15,114 nt of DNA from Phoronis ovalis (lineage: Eukaryota > Phoronida > Phoronidae), in assembly GCA_028565635.1 (NCBI GenBank), contig JAOXYB010029078.1, positions 1-15,114 on the forward strand, in the 5' to 3' direction. The notes beneath the pieces were generated by a model. That model ran no database searches. It was not told where the DNA came from and saw only the letters and a list, made by a program, of their open reading frames with translations. This document shows positions 1-9,500 of the stretch, one piece after another. Position 1 is the stretch's first letter, and every line of letters starts with the position of its first letter. The translations under genes and the position numbers were made by a program.

Positions 1-365
1 TCATGCCTGCACGAAAAATTAACTGGGAGTAGTATACATAATAATCTTCAGTTCTTAACAGGTCATTTTCTTCGCGCGATGTTGGGGACATTTTTGTAAT
101 GATTTAAATTACATGAATTTATTATAGAAGTGGATGGGGAAATCAATTGTGTCCTTATACCATGTGTGGGGAACCTACTTTTGAAACATTAATTCACGCA
201 TATTCCGACTTTTTAGTGATTAGCAAAGTTAAAACTACTATAATCTCTATTATCAATGTCAGTTAATAAAATAAATTCTCAAGGTTTTTACAGCCATTGA
301 GACAATTATCGATTCTAAAAGTTTAAAATGGTTGTATTTCAATATCTTAACTTAATGGTACTTAC
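1..365 (-). other. intron downstream of the last recognised EPS8 exon; no exon supported
   Basis: AT-rich sequence following a good donor. I looked for a phase-1 terminal exon with an acceptor and a short acidic tail and found none that convinced. The last coding exon probably lies past position 1. Confidence 0.6.
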
Positions 366-519
366 CATCTGAATCTGGCGGTGAGCTTGGTGCGTAGCTT
401 GGAGGTCGACCGAGACTTCTGTTGTTCTCCTGTTCCTCGTTATCATTACTATCAGCTCTTTGTTTGCGTCTTTGAAGTATGGCATTCAGCTCAGAATTCC
501 GACCTTGTGTGTTCGAGTA
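366..519 (-). CDS. eps8: EPS8 exon 17 of window: C-terminal helix and tail (not the last exon)
   Basis: The acceptor is CTTTGTTTCAG and the donor GTAAGTACC. It reads YSNTQGRNSELNAILQRRKQ, then RADSNDNEEQENN, then SLGRPPSYAPSSPPDSD. SELNAILQRRKQ matches the closing EPS8 helix (family: SELQEIMRRRQEK). The exon ends in phase 1 with one G left over, so at least one more coding exon is expected to the left. Intron retention would add only DGKYH before a stop. Confidence 0.92.
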
Positions 520-3500
520 CTGAAACAAAGAGTTTTATTGAAGATGATTCCTTGGGGCTGATAATATATTTAATTAATTTTGCCTGAATGGATAGTGCAA
601 ATGGTATATTTTTAGATTTAATAAATGTTTCCTGAATAAGTCAGAGATTGGTTATCAATTTCAAAAATGTATAATTTTATGACCATTTCACGAAAAAACA
701 GCTTGTTTTTTACAAGAACCAGCAACATTGGAATGTTACAGTAACAGTATGTGATAGGAACATCTCCAGTTAGAGTTTCGAGTCCGCCACCTGGGGATAG
801 ATTTCAGAACTAACCTAGCATTCAATACACTCAAAAACGTTCATTTTTTACTGACATATTATCTACAGAATAAACTACTTTACATTGAATATATTACAAA
901 GCATCTCCCTAGTGACAAACATCAAAACTGCACTTAGAAAAGAATCTAATGTGGGGGCTATAGGGGGTTGTGGTCTGTTAAGTCCAAGCCGCGAGCATCC
1001 ATCGATTCTTAAATGCGACCTTTGGCAACCTTTTTTTTTTACTACATGTACTTGCCACGAACATTTGCAATTTTAAGTGCGAGCATTGCACGGGGGACCC
1101 CCTGCCCCCCCTATTGTGATATAACATGTTACATTGCTTGTAGATGTACTTACAGCGTGAAACGTGTAAATGTATGCACTTCAGAATATCAGAAAAACCA
1201 AGCCAAATTTATGTGCATTTTAGGCTTCTTACTTACCCCAGCAATATTTTTCTGGACCGTCAGTTGACTGTCCAATCGCATTCCTTCTTCATGACCACAG
1301 CGTTCTTCCAGTTGATGTCTGGCTAGGTTAAACATATCCTTACCACTATAGCCATCAAACGCGTACACTACACTATAAAACACAAAGAGACAATGTTTAG
1401 ATTTGACATCAATTGATTTTTATGGATAATTCTTGCTTAGAATTACATTTTTTATAAAGATAGATGCAGACAATTTTGTCCTATGCGATTCCATAATGTA
1501 TACTCAGTAATTAATAAATTGTTTTGTGAGACACAATTAAATCTTGTTGGTCAATCTGACATGAGCATACCCTGGGGAGCATACCCCGGGGAGCATACCT
1601 ACCGATCAGTGAATCCTTTAGAATATAGCCATTCCTTGACATCCACAGGACCGGAGCTCAGTGACATATAAGTCTGAATGGCACTCTTTGGCCTGTTTGG
1701 CATGCGAGACCATCTCTGCTTTAATTCACTGTTGACATCATCAATAGGATTGGACATTTGTTCTAAACAAGCAACGGCAACAATAAATAAAACGTTTACC
1801 AAATACTAGTAACCTATCTGGCTTTGTCATGTCACATATTTAATTAATAGTTCTTAGATAAATTCTAACATAAAAGGCCAACATGTCCGAAAGTTAACCT
1901 TAGAATATATCAGTGACAGCTTCATATTGACCACAACATTACTCAACTTATTAGAAATGCTCTCTTGCATGTGTCTAATTCACACAAATTTATATGAAGC
2001 TTTTCCCTTGTATCAAGAGTATTATTGCCAGATGCATAAATGCGAGTAATTACGTGTGTGCCTGTTGTAAACAGTTAAAATGGGTATTAAATTGCTTTCT
2101 AACAATAACCGTTCTTATGGAACACAAAATAATATACACTCAGTCTTATCTCTGTCCTCAACATTGAGTGAAAGATGAAATTACATCCTCATCATAACAC
2201 GACTAATCCACTATGAATACAAAATGTGACGAGGAAAAATTGAATTGCTTACAATTATGGAATATTAAAGGTTTTATGATGGATTGAGGGACAAACTAAT
2301 TAACAGATGAACCAAATAACTTACTGCTGTATAGATCCCCACTAGACAACCTTGACCTTGGTCGATCATCCACCGAGTCACTGTCTGAAGAAAGAATTGA
2401 AGTATGTATGACATGCTCTTAATCTGAAGGCTATAATGGTTTGATACAACTCGTACAAATTATACGCTTTGTATGAAATTTGAATCGTTTTTTCAAGACA
2501 AGGTAACAAAACAGTGAAAAAGCATCTGTGAAAAAGCTCTGTGAAAGACAAACAATATTTTCAGTTTCTTGTCAGATTCATGATAATCTAATCTCTGTGT
2601 AAGAGATTTATTTAGTATGCCAGCCCTACAGATGCTGTACGGCCAAAAAGATGGCAGTAAAGGCAGTTCTGTCAGAGAGTGATATTTTGTATTTGGCAAA
2701 TATCATGACCACCTTTTTTGGTTCCATTCCCATTTTTCAAAAAGCACATCGTTTTAGAACAAAAAATCAAAACTTTAAATATCGAGATTATAGCCGACTT
2801 GAATACTTCTGCAAGTTGTCGTAATAACAAAACTCTTTCCAAATGATTGAAGAAAAATAGAAGAGAGCGATTCAATAGATAGCTTGGTATCTTAGTACAA
2901 ATACGTATCAAAGACAAACAGACTTGTTGAAGCAGCTTTTTACGATATGATAATACCAACTATAAGACTTTCCATAAATTATTTACATGCAAGCCCTTTG
3001 TACGCTATTGTAATATAATATTATTGTAAGATGGGGGTCGGAGCTCCCCAACTCCGATACTTCATCGATATATGTCTGGGGTAATAAAAAAAAAAATTAT
3101 TTACATGCACACTTAGATGAGCCATCAGTCACGAACCCCGAGTTTCTACAATACCGGGATTCCATGAATAAATCATGCGCCCATGCATAAAACTAATATA
3201 TTTACAGAACGCTGCTTTCTGGTTCACGACTTGCGCTCCACCAAATACATGCTCATAGTCTATTACAGCTGGTGGCAGTCATTTTGTCCTGAACCGATCA
3301 ACTATCTACAACCCCTTTTCAACATTAACGCAAATATGCAGCTAGCATCACAAACCTCTTGCACACAGCTATGTACTGTTTTGCTACTAACCATAAAAAA
3401 CAACAATAACTTTTAGGTTAACAAGTGCTTTTATTCCATTTCAAATTTAAACATTTACATATCAAACAATCTTTGCAGACTGCTACTAAAGAAGTTTCAA

Positions 3501-6500
3501 TACATTACACCAACACCACGATATCGCAAAATTATTTAGCACGAATTTTTTAAACAGCGAGAGAGGAATTTTTTAATAAATGAGCAATCCGATGCAATTC
3601 ATAGTTCTTTGTTCAAGAGAAAATTTAGTGTGAAAGTACAAATTCACAAAACTAAAAGTATAATTTGTGGTTAGTAAATGGCAAAACAGCACTACGGCAA
3701 ACAAGCACAACATTCCATCATCAAACGGCACACAAACGGCGAATAAAACACTTCACTCAAACCACAAAGAATTAAAAATGTTCTAAACAACAGCTTTTTC
3801 AACGATTTCAACACAGTAAACCAGAAATTGATCTCAACACAGGATACTTGTAATTTACCAACAGCGCTACTTAAAACATTCTCATTTTGACACGCACTGT
3901 CTTATTTCCCGCCAATATTTTGTCCGGAGTTAGCAGTTTGATTGAGGTTCCTCCATAACGAGCAAGAATTAATAAAATTTCACTTTTTTCATTTAGGAAT
4001 AGAAAAAAATATACGTTTTGTGCTACTCTCTAATTAAAGTTACAAGAGTTTTTCCATTCTACGATTTTACTAAAACAACAGGCAGTAAATTTTATGAATG
4101 TAACATGCACAACATATTGCCGCTATCATGCACACGCAGGATAAGCAAGGGAGGCAGAGAGAATATCACACTATTACAGAAAGTAAGAACATTTAGTCAA
4201 AAGTACAAAGTTATCACAAAAAAAACATCAGGAAATTTAAAGACAACTAACAAGCCGTGTTAACACTAGTGTTGATTCAAGCAGAGAAAGAAGCTAATAA
4301 CATTTGTTAATATTAATATTTTCAAATGCAGATTTTTAAAGAAATATTAAGGTAATCAGACAATTTATAGAATATTAAACATTGCATCTCCCGAATAGCA
4401 TCATAATGATTGTAACTTCTAAAAGCAACTTAAATTGTAGAAAATTTTGTTAAACGGATCATTTTTTGAATTTAAACAAACTTTAACAAAAAAAATTCTC
4501 TCTCTCTGTTTTTACAAAATTAAATAAATGTTTGCGTTTTTAGGTAGTAATAATCCAGGAGTGACGTTAGCTAGAAAACAGCTACTGAACAAGACTCCAT
4601 TGTAATAGTACAAATCTAGAATATATGCAAATTAGTTACTACACAAACAGAACTATAATTATAACAGATTTTAAGATGGTCTTTAAAACTGTCATGAAGG
4701 AATGTTTTTCGCAAATAAAAATTTTGACAAAAGGAAATTTTACGTTAAAAGAGACATTCCAAAAAAAACAAAGAATAGAATTCTACTTTTTTTTTATAAT
4801 AACAAAGTAACACTATCATGACAGATAATTTCTTAGGGCCACTTGTAACTTATGTATAAATGTATAAACCAGAACACAAACGAAAGGAAATGCATCAGAA
4901 AATTTTAAAGAACACAATTTAAAACCTTTTCACAGTGAATTCTTAAAAACAGGAATTCCTGTGTTAAGCTTAAGCGAATTAACTGTTCACAGAATAGAAC
5001 TGGAATTAAAATACAAGTTAATTAGTTATATAACATATTAATGCTGCTCACATATAATAGTGTTCACAGACATACAATTATACAAAAATGTTTTTCACTC
5101 GATGTCCAGCTTGTTCCAATAAAACGGCCAAAATAATATCTAATATTCCTTGACGAAAGTCATGTGGAATACAGGTACTCGTTCAACTATACGATAAGAT
5201 GTGTCGATATTTTTAAGCCTGACCTTAAAGAGTAGTTAGTGATGGAAAAAAGCTGGACATCTGTGATTTGTTAGAAATGCAGGATTTCACGGTGGTTCTC
5301 TTAGGCTTATCATTGCATAGCACATTATTAATTCTTGCTATTTTAAGTAGATTTTGTACATGGAATTACCTTAATTAATATTAATTATATATTAATAAAT
5401 TCATGATTATATAAAAATATGTACATATGTTTATGAACTATTTGATGGCATTTATCATCACACAACTGCAGAGATTGCAAGTTTGCAATTGGGATTATTT
5501 TTTTTTTGTAATTATAGCTAAACCCAAAATAATAGACTATTTATGGTTTGTGGTGGTCTTAACTGGTCAATACATGAGTTTAAGGTCAAATATATAATGA
5601 TGAAGCATATTACACTTATACATGGTAATAAAAAGTATCTATGTAAGAATTATAAAAGGCGACCATTAAATTTAAGTCCTTATTTAGGAGAATATTTAAT
5701 TAAAGGTCATATCTAAGATCCAGTTAAAAATATCAATTTAAGTCTCGTTATCCAGTCTCACTCATCAAACTTAAATCAACCACAGCAAACTCAGGTGAAT
5801 ATACATCAGACAGAAAGAATTATAAATACTGATTTCTTAAAAGATTAATGACATCAAACTTAAAAATATATAATAATTAACCCTTCTTTAATATCTAGAT
5901 ATCATAAACACACTTTTAACAATTGGATTATCATCATCATTTTGTATTAATTACAGCGATACACTATGCCTGTGGCTATAAAAACATACCTTTACAACAG
6001 TAGTAACTGGTCGACCATAAGGAGAGTATAGTTACCGGAGAAAAACTCTCTAAGGGACCAAGACCCGATTCATTGTTCCCTTTCTTATCATTCAGCCAGT
6101 AGGAGGTAACACGGCTATTGTCTGAAGCATAGGCCCCTGGGGGAAGACATTACGGACTGTGTATGGCATGTTTTTATAAATACAGGCTATAGTAAATGTG
6201 CGTGGACTGTTTATTTAAAATAGCCTCCGCCATAATCACCTCGCCTGGTTGGTTTTCTTGCAACTTGAGGTGGTGGGGGAGGGCCCGACGGTGGAGGAGG
6301 AGGAGGAATGTAGCTGCTGTACTGACCACTATCACGATGACCACTATCACGGTGACCGCCATCATGGTAACCACCATCGCGGTAACCACCATCGCGGTAA
6401 CCACCATCACGTGGGTCCGACTGAAAAAGTGAAGAAATACATTTAAGTCTCAAGTACTGGCTAGCAAAAGCTTATTTATGAAAGTGCTGGTTTATGTATT

Positions 6501-9500
6501 TATGTAAGTGCTGGTTTATGTATTTATGTAAGTGCTGGCTGTCAATAAACAGTTTACACAATTTTTACTAAGAGTATTTCTTAATTGAAAATTCACAGAA
6601 GGTCAAGGTCATTTATCAAGTTTGGATGCATCAGATAAACCTCAAAGTAACATTCTTTGGGGTCATTTATAATCTGGCAAATGTATTTAGCAGTAGCTGG
6701 GTTACTAGGAAGAAATATGAATAACTATAAACTTAAGAGATACCCTGCCATTGTCCATCATTTCTGGGTGTTCCTCTACTTTGAACTCCTTCAGAATAGT
6801 GTACGGTGCGTGTCCAACTTGCCCTTGGGCATTGCGCAGTTTCCACCAGTTACGACTGCTGTCCAGTACCTAAGTAATGTAGAGAAAACCTTGACTTTGA
6901 TAATAAAGAGCTATTTCACAAAGAACATTACTTCAAACAGATTAAACGAATAAACAATGTGGTACTATATCAATATCACAAACTGTTTTGTTCTTGCCAA
7001 ATTAAAATCTGTTGTCTTACCATCTAATTTTCAGAGTTACCACTTGAAATTATATTGGTTGTTATCAATTTTAGCACAGGAAATGAATGCAACGCACATT
7101 CGTCTAGTGTCAAGAAGACTTACTTCAACAAATTCTCCTTTGACAACACCTAGTTCCTTGTCGTTCTTACTTTCTCGTGCGTGACTAACTTCAAAAAGTC
7201 TGAAAGGATCACAGAATTATATTTCAGGGCACAGGCTCTAAAACGTTTACACAATATTTTCATGCAGATTGCTAAACACATCTGCAGTACTACATGTTTT
7301 AAAATATTTGTCTATAAATAATGTACAGTCCATGTAGATAGAGGACATATTGAGAGGTACCTTTCTGTGGTCACCTAATGAGTTGGTGCCTCAAGTCTGG
7401 GATACTGTCTCTGACTGCTCTATTACTTTTAGACAATTTGCCATTTAAGGACTCGAGATAGAAAGAGGTGTATCAGTAATTCTACCTATGTTTTAGTATT
7501 TATAATGAAGAGATAGACATATAAAAGTATACATTTAAAAAAAGTTAATATTCCATGAGGGTAAATAATTTGAATTCGATCATATGACCTGACAGAAGAT
7601 ATTTTAGGGACAAAAAAATTTAACAAAATCCTGACCTTTAGACTTTAAATATTCATAACTTTTAAACTAAGCAAAATGTTAAAACTTTGAGACACCTTGT
7701 TGAAGACTTATATATTAAGATAATGTATGCCAAGTTTCAGCTTTGTAGATGTAAGTGTTTTTTTTTCAAATATTAAAATTCGAAAAACACTTATTTTTTC
7801 CCAAAATGGACATTTAGCAGATCATGAGAATTATTTTCAACCTTTTGCCTTTGGATTTATTAACATTGAAGTTTAACCTTTTAAAAATGTATGCTGTTAT
7901 ATATCTATCACTTAATTTTGATTATGGAAATTTATAAAGAACGTTATTATAGTCAAATAAGTGGATTGTGTATCTCGAGTCCTTAAGGACTTCAATTCTT
8001 TCAGTGGCAATATTGTGATTACCCACTAGTTTACTATACAGTTTTAAAGAACTAATTTTATGATTACAACACTAGTTACTTTGCAGATGATGCTAGCATG
8101 TCCTGCGCAAAATATTTCTGTTCTTCTTCAAATGATGTAACAACAGGTGGTTCTGGCATTGGTTCTCTATCACGTTCCCTGCGATCATAATCCCCTCGGT
8201 CACGCACTCTATCTCTCTCCCATTCTCTTTCGTGAGCTTGGCGATTTCTAAAAAGTTCAAAAATTTAACAATTCTTACAAAACATACTCATTACATTATA
8301 CCGCTGTGAGCTGAATGTTAGATAGAATATGCAACTAAAACAAACTCGCTAAGTATCATAATGTTGAAACTTATTAAATCACCTATCTCATTTTTCTTGC
8401 AGATTAAATGCAACTTAAACACACTTTGCAGTATCAATTATCTTGTCTAAAATGCAAACAATATATTTGCTTTAAATAGTTTTACATAATTTCATTATTT
8501 CAATTTCCTGTAAATCATTCCTTATTTTAAATATGGCAAATACACAAAAACATGACTGAGTGAGTTACTTAGCAGAGAACATACAACAAAGTACAACTGA
8601 TTACAAAGCACGCTACACACTGATTACAAAGCACGCTACACAACTGATTACAAAGCACGCTACACAACTGATTACAAAGCACGCTACACAACTGATTACA
8701 AAGCACGCTACACAACTGATTACAAAGCACGCTACACAACTGGAATCAGAAGTATAGACAGGACGGGTGAGAATGTGTTGTGGCAATAAGAATGAATGAA
8801 AGTAGTGCCGGATACTACCAGCGGTAGAGGATGACCAGATTAGGCTGTTAAGACTACAGTGCTGTGCTGTCCCAGAATCCGAGTCTATAACAATTGTGAA
8901 GTACACGAATAGCAAAGATTTTTCACTGATTCTGAACAAAATTTTCGCAAATATTAAACGTTGGCAATGCGATGCAATGAAAGCATCGCTCCAAGTACTA
9001 TTTACAGTTTCAGCAGCATTGTCACTGAAGCGTCTCAAAAGTAATAAGCTATTGCAACTTTTCTAAGTTTTGCTGCATTCAAAATTTCCTAAATTTTCTG
9101 ATAGCAAGCAGTATCATATGCTGTGTCTTTACAATCAAGTGAGTGCTATTGCCTATATTTGGTGCCGCTAAAAAGGTTTCCTAACTTTTCTACAAGCACG
9201 TATCTATCAAATACTAGAGTCGGGTAAAATCTACACAACACATTCTCCATCCAACCTGTCTATGTGCTTCTCCACGTAAGCCTGGAAGCCCGCGGACCTT
9301 GGATCTTGTTGATGAACCTGAGGAGGAACACGGTCTGGAGGCCGGTCATATTCGTCATATCCTTGGGACATTTCTTCCCTCCTTTGTTGATCTCTGTACA
9401 CCGTTTCACCATATGGGGGTCGAGAATTATGTTCAACTGGGTACACATGATCCCTAGCCTGTTTAAAAGTAGACAGAACCTATTAATTATATCCACAGCT

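Larger units (their letters stand above)
2385..6239 (-). other. largest EPS8 intron (3.9 kb), also possible 3'UTR of the short form
   Basis: It separates the polyproline exon from the effector exons. It contains the A-tailed insertion (2976-3109), an E2F/CCAAT-like site (3905-3916), an inverted-repeat pair (5101-5261) and the candidate cassette (5990-6136). The rest is AT-rich with no open frame above about 95 codons on either strand and no recognised protein. Confidence 0.65.
6421..6743 (-). other. EPS8 intron between exons 12 and 13
   Basis: Holds the 24-bp array and the DR0 motif; otherwise AT-rich with nothing recognised. Confidence 0.7.

Noticed and set aside
770-790. Possible alternative terminal EPS8 exon after exon 16 (VADSKL then stop, acceptor CTATCCCCAG)
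   Set aside because: Phase fits, but seven codons are too few to separate from chance, and exon 17 clearly matches the family tail.
1090-1111. G5/C5/C7 patch as a possible G-quadruplex or CpG island
   Set aside because: Only one G5 run on each strand close by and no CpG enrichment; not enough for a G-quadruplex or promoter call.
2672-2959. 95-codon minus-strand open frame in the large intron
   Set aside because: Low-complexity AT-rich translation with no family resemblance and no phase-fitting splice sites.
3183-4263. Plus-strand frames of 77-81 codons suggesting a second gene
   Set aside because: No recognised domain, no start context or splice support, and AT-driven composition.
5998-6042. 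Alternative frame reading LYSPYGRPVTTVV on the minus strand
   Set aside because: It looks protein-like but is preceded at once by a stop with no acceptor between, so it cannot join any exon.
6196-6446. Plus-strand frames rich in His or Thr/Val across exon 13
   Set aside because: Antisense shadows of the DGGY/polyproline coding repeat.
6657-6953. 98-codon plus-strand frame
   Set aside because: Overlaps the SH3 exon on the opposite strand; a shadow frame.
8560-8757. Plus-strand frame with LITKHATQ repeats
   Set aside because: An artefact of a tandem unit whose length is a multiple of three; not protein-like outside the array.
8613-9038. Longest open frame in the window (minus strand, 141 codons)
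   Set aside because: Its C-terminal third is the translation of the 24-bp minisatellite (CVACFVIS repeats); the rest has no recognised domain and lacks matching splice sites. It lies in an EPS8 intron.
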